Position numbers and translations under genes: made by a program. From Deltaproteobacteria bacterium (GTDB lineage: Bacteria > Myxococcota_A > Polyangia > Polyangiales > Houyiibacteriaceae), in NCBI GenBank assembly GCA_027295555.1, contig JAPUKT010000409.1, positions 1-5,101 of the forward strand: a DNA stretch of 5,101 nt, given 5' to 3'. Of the stretch, positions 1 through 5,101 are shown piece after piece (the first letter of the stretch is position 1; every line of letters begins with the position of its first letter). The notes below the pieces were generated by a model. It was not told the origin of the DNA, did not search any database, and saw only the letters and a list, made by a program, of their open reading frames with translations.

Positions 1-542
1 CCACCCGGCGCGATACGCGTCCGCACGAAATACGCCGGCGCAAGCACTCGCTCCTGAATGTCCTCGCTGAGGCGGTCGGCCATGAGCGATCGTCGAAGGA
101 GTGACCGAAGAACCGGCTCGACGGTTGCTCCGCGCATGCTCAAGAGCGGAGTCTTCTCGGATTGGACGGCGCGTACCTTCCCGGTTTCCAAATAGTCGGG
201 CTCGACTACGTAGAGCGCGCGGATGTGACCGGCTTCGAGGTCGTCCTTGGCAGCGTCGAGTGAGTCGTAGAGCTCGACTTCGATCGCGTTGACTTTCCAA
301 ACCCGCGCGCCGTCGCCGTCCTCGAACACGGATTCGTCGACCACATCCGCCTCGTCGATGAGGCCGAACGCCGAGCTCTCAGAGGCGCGCTGGGTCAGAA
401 AATAGGTTTGCGCGCCAAAGACGGTCCCTGAGATCAGCGCGAGGAACAGCGGAAGGCCGAATGTCGTGATGAGATACGACCATCGTTTGACGACCGAAAG
501 AAGCTCGAACTTCGCAATGGAGATGACCCGATACGGGCGCAT
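1..542 (-). CDS. ABC-2 type transporter permease, NatB/YhaP-like (partial, N-terminal 180 residues)
   Basis: This is the membrane subunit of an ABC exporter, probably working with the ATPase encoded immediately upstream. The frame stays open from the ATG at 542 to the window edge, so the C-terminal part with the remaining membrane helices is missing. The start begins MRPYRVISIAKFEL, followed by one hydrophobic helix at about residues 23-48 (LITTFGLPLFLALISG within it). A long hydrophilic, acidic stretch then runs from about residue 50 to 180, which fits the large extracytoplasmic loop between helices 1 and 2 in the ABC2_membrane_3 / NatB class. The start is well supported: a strong Shine-Dalgarno sequence lies 7 bases upstream, and the ATG shares one base with the ATPase stop (TGATG). 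The substrate cannot be read from the sequence. NatAB exports sodium in Bacillus, but many relatives have unknown cargo. Confidence 0.82.
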   Translation of the reverse strand, partial: MRPYRVISIAKFELLSVVKRWSYLITTFGLPLFLALISGTVFGAQTYFLTQRASESSAFGLIDEADVVDESVFEDGDGARVWKVNAIEVELYDSLDAAKDDLEAGHIRALYVVEPDYLETGKVRAVQSEKTPLLSMRGATVEPVLRSLLRRSLMADRLSEDIQERVLAPAYFVRTRIAPG

Positions 543-1483
543 CACTCGGCTCCTCCGCTCACCAGGTTCACGAAGATCTCGTCCATCCGCGCCACCAAGG
601 GCTCGTAGCGATCGATCAGGATCCCGCTACGAATCAGCTCGTTCAAGTAGCCCGCCGCGGTTTCGGTCTCGGGAAGCGACACGCGCCAACCACCATTTGC
701 ATCCCGGACCGCGTCGACCCCGAGCTCGACGAGATCCATCGACGTCCAGACGACCACCTCGTGGGGCGAATAGCGGCGACGGATCTCCTCGAGGTCGCCG
801 TACACCACGAGGCGCCCATGGTGGATGAGCGCCACGCGATCACAGAGCGCCTCGATCTGATGCATGAGGTGGGTCGACAACACGGTCGTCAGACCGCTCG
901 CGCGTCGCTCTTCGATCAAGTGCTGCACCAACGCCACATTGACCGGATCCAGTCCGGAAAACGGCTCATCCAACACGCAAAGCTCGGGATCGCTCATCAG
1001 GCAGGCTGCGATCTGCACCTTCTGCGTCATCCCCTTCGAGAGGCTCTCGACGCGCTGCTCGGCGACCCGCGAAAGCCCCACACGCTCGAGCCAATGCGCT
1101 GCGGCCTTGCGCGACTCCGCCGGCTTGAGGCCCTTCAAGCGCCCGAGATACGAAAGAAGCTCACACACCTTCGCGCGCCGATACAAGCCCCGCTCCTCCG
1201 GAAGATACGCGGTGCGATCGAGCGTAGACCGGTTGAGCGGGGCGCCGAAGAGGGAAACCTCGCCTTCGTCCGCGCGAAGAATGTCGAGCCCGATCCGAAT
1301 GAGCGTCGTCTTTCCGGCGCCATTCGGGCCCATGAGCCCAAACACCTCGCCCCGAGACACTTCGAGACTCACATCATCGAGCGCGACCTGCCCCCCAAAC
1401 CGCTTGGACACTCCGCGAAAAGCGAGAATTTCCACGAGGCGCAGTGTATCCGGGGAATCGGAGACGGACCAGATCGCGGTCAT
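542..1483 (-). CDS. ABC transporter ATP-binding protein, NatA/YhaQ-like with C-terminal DUF4162-type region
   Basis: This is the cytoplasmic ATPase that powers the neighbouring permease. All nucleotide-binding elements are present: Walker A GPNGAGKT (52-59), YLPEERGLY at the Q-loop (93-101), the signature LSKGM (148-152), Walker B CVLDEP (169-174) followed by a D-loop SGLD, and the H-loop histidine in STHLM (His205). Residues from about 225 to 300 form the C-terminal extension typical of the NatA/YhaQ branch (DUF4162-like). Glu instead of Gln in the Q-loop and Lys instead of Gly in the signature are usual for that branch, so they do not imply inactivity. The length (313 residues) fits the family. 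The start is uncertain: neither the ATG at 1483 nor the in-frame GTG at 1435 has a clear Shine-Dalgarno, and homology begins only at about residue 17, at that GTG (VEILAFRGVSKRF). The stop overlaps the permease ATG by one base. Sodium export is possible but unproven. Confidence 0.93.
   Translation of the reverse strand: MTAIWSVSDSPDTLRLVEILAFRGVSKRFGGQVALDDVSLEVSRGEVFGLMGPNGAGKTTLIRIGLDILRADEGEVSLFGAPLNRSTLDRTAYLPEERGLYRRAKVCELLSYLGRLKGLKPAESRKAAAHWLERVGLSRVAEQRVESLSKGMTQKVQIAACLMSDPELCVLDEPFSGLDPVNVALVQHLIEERRASGLTTVLSTHLMHQIEALCDRVALIHHGRLVVYGDLEEIRRRYSPHEVVVWTSMDLVELGVDAVRDANGGWRVSLPETETAAGYLNELIRSGILIDRYEPLVARMDEIFVNLVSGGAE
550..556 (-). promoter_or_regulatory. Shine-Dalgarno site of the ABC permease
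   Basis: The minus strand reads GGAGGAG here, 7 bases before the ATG at 542. It lies inside the last codons of the upstream ATPase gene. It supports the ATG at 542 as the permease start and suggests that ribosomes can load independently as well as by coupling across the TGATG overlap. Confidence 0.7.
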
Positions 1484-1485
1484 GT

Positions 1486-1517
1486 GGCGCTGGCGCTGAC
1501 GCTGGACGCCTGGCGCT
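1486..1517. repeat. Short degenerate hexamer repeat in the mutY-ABC gap
   Basis: On the plus strand GGCGCT occurs at 1486-1491, 1492-1497 and 1512-1517, with the near copy GACGCT at 1498-1503 and a diverged spacer between. The tract fills most of the 32-base space between the mutY stop and the candidate ATPase ATG, and its end runs into the mutY stop codon. It shows no stem strong enough to be a terminator. If read in the ATPase frame it would encode a repetitive Gln-Arg run upstream of the chosen Met. It may be no more than a chance low-complexity tract. Confidence 0.5.
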
Positions 1518-2547
1518 ACGAGAGCCGAGCTCGCTCCAAGATTTTCCAGGTGAGCGTGGAAACGCCCACCTGTTGCAGGGACTCGGGGGCGAACAATTGG
1601 CCGTTCTTCGATTCAGTGCCCCTTGCTGCAGACGCCAGGAAAATGTCGATCTGCAAACGGCGGTGCGTGAGGACGTGTTTAACTTGCCCGATGGGCTTGG
1701 TTTGAAGGCGCGCCTCAAGGCCTGCTTCGACAAGGGCTGTGCGTGGGTTGCCTTCCGCCATTGGCACGCCCCAAAGGCCGCCGAAGAGGGGTTGGTCGCC
1801 CTTGATGAGCCAGATCTTCCTCCGGGCGCCTCGGCCTCGCGTCGCGACGACTGCTGCGAGCTCTACCTGCTTCGGCGCCTTTCGGGCGAGCTTGACTGGC
1901 AGTGATCCTGTTTCGTCGTTAGCGAGGGCTTCGCAGTCTTTCGACACGGGGCACGCCTCGCACCGGGGCCTTTTCGGCGTGCAAATCGTCGCGCCGAGCT
2001 CCATCAGCGCTTGGTTCAAATCCCCTGGGCGTTCGCCGACGACTAGGTGCGCGGCCTCCTCCCAAAGTCGCCTCGTCGTTTCGGTGGTCCCAAGTCGCGT
2101 GTCGATTCGAAAGAGGCGACAGAGCACACGGCTGACGTTCCCGTCGACGACGGGCTCTTCTTTGTCGAACGCAATGCTTCCGATCGCCCCGGCGGTGTAG
2201 CGACCCACGCCAGGCAGGCCCCGTCGCGCCTTCGCATCTTCGGGGACGGCGCCTCCATACTCGGCAACGACTTCCTGGACTCCCTGGTGTAGGAGCCGCG
2301 CACGGCGGTAGTACCCTAGCCCGCTCCAATGCGCGAGCACCGCATCCTCGTCGGCCTCTGCCAGGGCCCCGGCGGTCGGAAAGCTCGACAAGAATCGCTC
2401 GTAGTACGGAATGACGGTATCGACACGCGTCTGCTGGAGCATGACCTCGGACACCCAGATCGCATACGGGTCGCGCGTGCGCCGCCACGGGAGGTCACGG
2501 CCTTCGCGGTCGTACCACGTGAGGAGCTTTTTCCGAATCGATGCCAT
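1516..2547 (-). CDS. mutY: A/G-specific adenine DNA glycosylase MutY
   Basis: MutY removes adenine mispaired with 8-oxoguanine, starting base-excision repair that prevents G:C to T:A transversions. From the ATG at 2547 the protein has 343 residues, close to E. coli MutY (350). Landmarks in order: WVSEVMLQQT with catalytic Glu34; the helix-hairpin-helix LPGVGRYTAG (from 111) with Tyr117; VDGNVSRV with catalytic Asp135; the [4Fe-4S] ligands Cys189-X6-Cys196-X2-Cys199-X5-Cys205; and a C-terminal NUDIX-like domain from about 228 (WLIKGDQPLFGGLWGVP). Every key residue sits three positions before its E. coli counterpart, so the catalytic core has no indels. The 8-oxoG-sensing loop reads HVLTH (291-295), where E. 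coli and Geobacillus have an FSH motif. An in-frame TTG at 2550 would add one Met, but the ATG forming TGATG with the E2 stop is preferred. There is no Shine-Dalgarno, which fits translational coupling to E2. Confidence 0.97.
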   Translation of the reverse strand: MASIRKKLLTWYDREGRDLPWRRTRDPYAIWVSEVMLQQTRVDTVIPYYERFLSSFPTAGALAEADEDAVLAHWSGLGYYRRARLLHQGVQEVVAEYGGAVPEDAKARRGLPGVGRYTAGAIGSIAFDKEEPVVDGNVSRVLCRLFRIDTRLGTTETTRRLWEEAAHLVVGERPGDLNQALMELGATICTPKRPRCEACPVSKDCEALANDETGSLPVKLARKAPKQVELAAVVATRGRGARRKIWLIKGDQPLFGGLWGVPMAEGNPRTALVEAGLEARLQTKPIGQVKHVLTHRRLQIDIFLASAARGTESKNGQLFAPESLQQVGVSTLTWKILERARLS

Positions 2548-3839
2548 CAAAGGAACTCGGTGAACAACCGCTCGGGATTTTCCAGAGTCTCGATGATGTC
2601 GTACGCAAATGCGGCGCCGATGTGGCCGTCGACGATGCGGTGGTCGAACGAGAGCGAGAGCAGCATCACCTTCCCGACGACGATCTCTCGGTCGCGTACG
2701 ATCGGTCGCTCTTTGATCCGGTGGACGCCCAAAATGCCGACCTCGGGATGGTTGAGGATCGGCGTGGCCATCAGGCCGCTTTGCTTGCCAAGCGATGTGA
2801 TGGTGAAGGTCGAGTTCCGAAGGTCGTCGGGGTCGAGCGAGCCCTGTTTGGCCCCCTGTGCAAGGCGCTCGATCTCGGTCGCGAGCTCGAAAAGCCGAAG
2901 GCGGTCGGCGTGGTGCACGACGGGCACCATCAAACCGGCGTCCGTCGCGGTAGCCACCCCGATGTTGTAGTACTTCTTGTAGACGAGCTCGTTGCTCGTC
3001 TCATCGACGGCGCTGTTGAGCACGGGATGCCGGTGAAGCGCCTCGGTGACCGCTTTCACGATGAAGGGCAGATACGTGAGCCGGACTCCACGGCGCTCGG
3101 CCTCGGGAAGCAGCCGCTCGCGCATCTCGACCAACCGCGATGCATCACACTCCTCGACGAAGGTGAAGTGCGCGGCAGTCGCCTTCGCGCGAGCCATGCG
3201 TTCGGCGATCTTGCGTCGCATCCCGACGATCGGGATCCTCTCCTCGAGCAAGCCATGTGGCCGATCTTCGGCCATGTGATCGCGGAGCGCCGCCTGCACG
3301 TCGTCGCGCGTGACCCGACCCTTGTCGCCCGTCGGACGCACGCGGCGGAGATCGACCCCCGTTTCCTTGGCGAGACGGCGAGTCGCTGGAGTCGCTAGTG
3401 GCTTTGCCTCGAAGTACGCGGTCCCGCCGTGACCGTGCCCATTGCCATCCCCGTTTTCTTCGCTTCCAGTCGGCCCGGGCGCGGGCTCGACGACCCTTCG
3501 CTGAAAGAGGCCAGCCCCCGGAAGCGAGTCTTGGATGTCACCCACTGCCGTCGCCGGAGGTCGTGACGAGCGCTGCGAGCGACCGATGTTCGTCGCGTCG
3601 GCCGATTCGAGTGTCAAGATCACCTGGCCCACGCGCGCGACCGAGCCGATCTCGAACCGGAGCTCCTCGACCCGACCATCACAGGGCGCACCGATCGTGA
3701 CGGTTGCCTTGTCGGTCATGACCTCGACCATCGGGTCGTCTTCTTTTACGGTGTCGCCTGTGCGCACGAACCACTCGACGATCTCACCTTCGGTGACGCC
3801 CTCCCCGATGTCTGGAAGCTTGAAGTCGAGTCTTGCCAT
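2547..3839 (-). CDS. bkdB: Dihydrolipoamide acyltransferase E2 of a branched-chain 2-oxo acid dehydrogenase complex
   Basis: E2 forms the core of the complex. It accepts the acyl group from E1 on its lipoyl arm and transfers it to CoA. The 430-residue protein has one lipoyl domain (about 2-78, lipoylated Lys44 in MTDKAT) and a Gly/His/Asn-rich linker (about 125-142). A peripheral subunit-binding domain follows (about 146-183, ATPATRRLAKETGVDL onward), then the catalytic acyltransferase domain (about 200-430). That domain carries the active-site motif SFDHRIVDG with His400 and Asp404. The frame is open far upstream into the E1 beta gene, but homology begins exactly at MARLDFKLPDIGEGVTEG, so the ATG at 3839 is the start. 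It lies 5 bases after the E1 beta stop, with GAGGA only 2 bases before it. Substrate assignment rests mainly on the E1 subunits, since E2 alone could also serve pyruvate. Lengths and domains look intact. Confidence 0.95.
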   Translation of the reverse strand: MARLDFKLPDIGEGVTEGEIVEWFVRTGDTVKEDDPMVEVMTDKATVTIGAPCDGRVEELRFEIGSVARVGQVILTLESADATNIGRSQRSSRPPATAVGDIQDSLPGAGLFQRRVVEPAPGPTGSEENGDGNGHGHGGTAYFEAKPLATPATRRLAKETGVDLRRVRPTGDKGRVTRDDVQAALRDHMAEDRPHGLLEERIPIVGMRRKIAERMARAKATAAHFTFVEECDASRLVEMRERLLPEAERRGVRLTYLPFIVKAVTEALHRHPVLNSAVDETSNELVYKKYYNIGVATATDAGLMVPVVHHADRLRLFELATEIERLAQGAKQGSLDPDDLRNSTFTITSLGKQSGLMATPILNHPEVGILGVHRIKERPIVRDREIVVGKVMLLSLSFDHRIVDGHIGAAFAYDIIETLENPERLFTEFL

Positions 3840-3844
3840 GGTCC

Positions 3845-4819
3845 TCAGTAGCGCGCGGTTTCGATGAGCGTGGGAACGATGCGGTGTGCGAGCGGTAGAT
3901 ACTCGCGCTCGTGGGTTTGTGGGAAGGGTGTGTCCCAGCCGGTCACACGGCGAGGCGGAGCCTCGAGGCGAAGGAATGCGCGCTCGGTCACGAGCGCCAC
4001 CAGCTCGCCGCCGAAGCCGCAGGTCTGAGGCGCTTCGTGAACGACCACCAAACGCCCGGTCTTCTCGACGCTCGATACGATCGTCTCGACATCGAGCGGC
4101 CACAGGGTGCGGAGGTCGATGACCTCGACGTCGATGCCTTGCTTCGCAACCTCTTCCGCCGCCGAAAACGCTTCGTAGAGCATCGCCCCCCAAGCAATGC
4201 AGGTGACCTGCTCGCCGGCGCGGACGACCTTGGCCTCGCTCAGCGGAAGGCCGTAGGCCTCTTCCGGCACTTCCATCTTCACGGCACGATACACGCGCTT
4301 CGGCTCGAAGAAGATGACCGGATCGTCGTCTCGGATCGCCTCGATCAAGAGCCCCTTCGCGTCGTAAGGATTGGACGGGCACACGACTTTCAAACCAGCG
4401 GTGTGGATGAAGAGCGCCTCGGGCGACTGAGAGTGATAGTGCCCACCCCGAATCCCGCCGCCGTACGGCGTCCGGACGACCATGGGCACCTGGAACTCCC
4501 CGGCGGTTCGGTAGCGATACTTCGCCGCCTCGCTCACGAGCTGATCGAAGCCCGGGTAGATGAAGTCGGCGAATTGAATTTCCGAGACCGGCCGCATCCC
4601 GTTAAGCGCCATCCCAATCGCGGTGCCGATGATTCCGGTCTCCGAAAGGGGCGTGTCGATCACGCGGTCGGCGCCGAACTCCTCTTGGAGGCCCTGGGTG
4701 ACTCGGAACACCCCACCGAGTCGACCCACGTCCTCGCCCATGACGAGCACATCGTCGTTCTCCCGCATCGCTGCGCGAAGCCCGCTATTGATCGCCTGCA
4801 CTAGGTTCATCTCGGGCAT
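3845..4819 (-). CDS. bkdA2: Branched-chain 2-oxo acid dehydrogenase E1 component, beta subunit
   Basis: With E1 alpha this forms the alpha2beta2 thiamine-diphosphate enzyme that decarboxylates branched-chain 2-oxo acids and reductively acylates E2. The 324-residue protein shows the transketolase pyrimidine-binding domain first: GEDVG at 28-32, DTPLSE with Glu60 expected to contact the cofactor aminopyrimidine, and GGHYHSQSPE with conserved His129. The C-terminal transketolase domain follows (about 190-320). The stretches NPYDAKGLL, FFEPKRVYR, VEVIDLRTLWPLDV, HEAPQTCGF and GWDTPFPQ match BCKDH beta rather than PDH beta. Homology starts at MPEMNLVQA, so I use the ATG at 4819 instead of the upstream in-frame start at 4861, which lies inside E1 alpha. 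This leaves 2 bases after the E1 alpha stop. An AAGGAGGAG tract lies 11-13 bases upstream. A related PDH-like or acetoin-type E1 is less likely. Confidence 0.95.
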   Translation of the reverse strand: MPEMNLVQAINSGLRAAMRENDDVLVMGEDVGRLGGVFRVTQGLQEEFGADRVIDTPLSETGIIGTAIGMALNGMRPVSEIQFADFIYPGFDQLVSEAAKYRYRTAGEFQVPMVVRTPYGGGIRGGHYHSQSPEALFIHTAGLKVVCPSNPYDAKGLLIEAIRDDDPVIFFEPKRVYRAVKMEVPEEAYGLPLSEAKVVRAGEQVTCIAWGAMLYEAFSAAEEVAKQGIDVEVIDLRTLWPLDVETIVSSVEKTGRLVVVHEAPQTCGFGGELVALVTERAFLRLEAPPRRVTGWDTPFPQTHEREYLPLAHRIVPTLIETARY

Positions 4820-4821
4820 TG

Positions 4822-5101
4822 CTACTCGGGCTCCTCCTTCGCGCGAGGCCCGGCAAGACATCGCGCCTCTTGCTCACGAAGGTGCCGTGGCTGATTGTCG
4901 TAGACGTCGGTGAACATGTCGCGGAGCTCGGGCGCGGGCTTTTCCTCAGCGCGCCGCACGCATTCTTTGACCTCGGCATCGCACACGGCGCGCCAATCGG
5001 CATCGAGGTCGTCGTCCCATGCGTCGCGCTGCTCGATGTGCTTGCGCAAGCGAACGAGAGGATCCGCGTGGCTCCAAGAGTCGACCTCTTCTTTCGTGCG
5101 G
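4822..5101 (-). CDS. bkdA1: Branched-chain 2-oxo acid dehydrogenase E1 component, alpha subunit (partial, C-terminal 92 residues)
   Basis: Only the C-terminal end is in the window; the thiamine-diphosphate/Mg binding and phosphorylation-loop regions lie beyond the right edge. The frame is open from base 5100 to the TAG at 4822-4824. The visible part starts RTKEEVDSWSHADPLVRLRK, followed by WDDDLDADW, a helical stretch ending AEEKPAP, then LRDMFTDVYDNQPRHLREQ. This order, in particular the DP..RLR, FTDVY and P.HLREQ elements, is the typical C-terminus of BCKDH E1 alpha (the human protein has FSDVYQEMP followed by QLRKQ). It separates the gene from PDH E1 alpha. The apparent TTG start at 5049 is an internal Leu codon, not a start. 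The E1 beta gene begins 2 bases after the stop, consistent with an alpha-beta-E2 operon order. Confidence 0.9.
   Translation of the reverse strand, partial: RTKEEVDSWSHADPLVRLRKHIEQRDAWDDDLDADWRAVCDAEVKECVRRAEEKPAPELRDMFTDVYDNQPRHLREQEARCLAGPRAKEEPE
4831..4838 (-). promoter_or_regulatory. Probable Shine-Dalgarno site of E1 beta
   Basis: The minus strand reads AGGAGGAG here, within the last codons of E1 alpha (the KEEPE end). The spacing to the ATG at 4819 is 11-13 bases, slightly long, but no better purine run lies between. The site is downstream of the alternative start at 4861 and so favours the shorter E1 beta. Confidence 0.55.

Noticed and set aside
101..292. A small Arg-rich plus-strand frame opposite the permease
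   Set aside because: The minus-strand permease frame is open through the whole region and has a good start and a membrane helix; the Arg-rich peptide is typical of an antisense GC-rich frame.
1484..1515. A possible rho-independent terminator after mutY
   Set aside because: The GC-rich repeat contains only a 4-base stem with a one-base loop (CGCC-A-GGCG) and no following T-run on the minus strand, so no terminator is supported.
761..1705. A 314-residue open frame on the plus strand opposite the ABC ATPase
   Set aside because: It lies antisense to a gene with every ABC motif, runs on into mutY, and its translation has no recognisable domain. Long antisense frames are expected in GC-rich coding DNA with strong third-position bias.
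2541..3398. A 285-residue open frame on the plus strand opposite E2
   Set aside because: It is antisense to the E2 catalytic and subunit-binding domains, with no recognisable domain and no need for a second gene here.
3840..4382. An N-terminal extension of E2 of about 181 residues
   Set aside because: The frame is open, but this stretch is coded in another frame as E1 beta, the extension is Arg-rich and low in structure, and E2 homology starts precisely at the ATG at 3839.
3911..4804. A 297-residue open frame on the plus strand opposite E1 beta
   Set aside because: It mirrors the codon pattern of the E1 beta gene almost end to end and the peptide shows no family motif; it is a shadow frame.
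4820..4861. A 14-residue longer E1 beta starting at 4861
   Set aside because: The extra residues (MSCRASREGGARVA) are not family-like, overlap the end of E1 alpha, and lie upstream of the Shine-Dalgarno-like tract at 4831-4838.

Overview
The window is a gene-dense, single-direction stretch of GC-rich bacterial DNA (roughly 60% G+C by eye). All six genes lie on the minus strand, so they read from the right edge to the left edge. There is no non-coding stretch longer than about 32 bases, and I see no tRNA, rRNA, CRISPR, insertion sequence or convincing terminator. The composition, the branched-chain type keto-acid dehydrogenase and the iron-sulphur MutY would suit a Gram-negative, aerobic lineage such as Myxococcota or another deltaproteobacterial-type group. 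That placement is inference: no marker gene here fixes the taxonomy.

Right-hand block (5101 to 2547): the C-terminal part of E1 alpha, then complete E1 beta and E2 subunits of a 2-oxo acid dehydrogenase complex. Several diagnostic stretches in E1 alpha and E1 beta match the branched-chain 2-oxo acid dehydrogenase (BCKDH) rather than pyruvate dehydrogenase. The complex oxidatively decarboxylates the 2-oxo acids of Val, Leu and Ile to acyl-CoAs. E1 alpha/beta perform the thiamine-diphosphate decarboxylation and E2 carries the acyl group on a lipoyl-lysine to CoA. No E3 (dihydrolipoamide dehydrogenase) is visible in the window.

Middle (2547 to 1516): a full-length adenine DNA glycosylase, MutY. 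Its ATG overlaps the E2 stop codon by one base (TGATG), so it looks translationally coupled to the catabolic genes although its job is removing A opposite 8-oxoguanine.

Left-hand block (1483 to 1): an ABC exporter pair of the NatA/NatB (YhaQ/YhaP-like) kind. A complete ATPase is followed by the N-terminal 180 residues of an ABC-2 permease that runs off the left edge. These two genes again overlap by one base in a TGATG junction. The 32-base gap between mutY and the ATPase, which carries a small degenerate hexamer repeat, is the only plausible break in what otherwise looks like one transcription unit.

I found no evidence for a new biological system here. The points worth a second look are the coupling of mutY to a BCKDH operon, a substitution in the MutY 8-oxoG recognition loop, the Gly/His/Asn-rich linker of E2, the hexamer repeat and the uncertain ATPase start.
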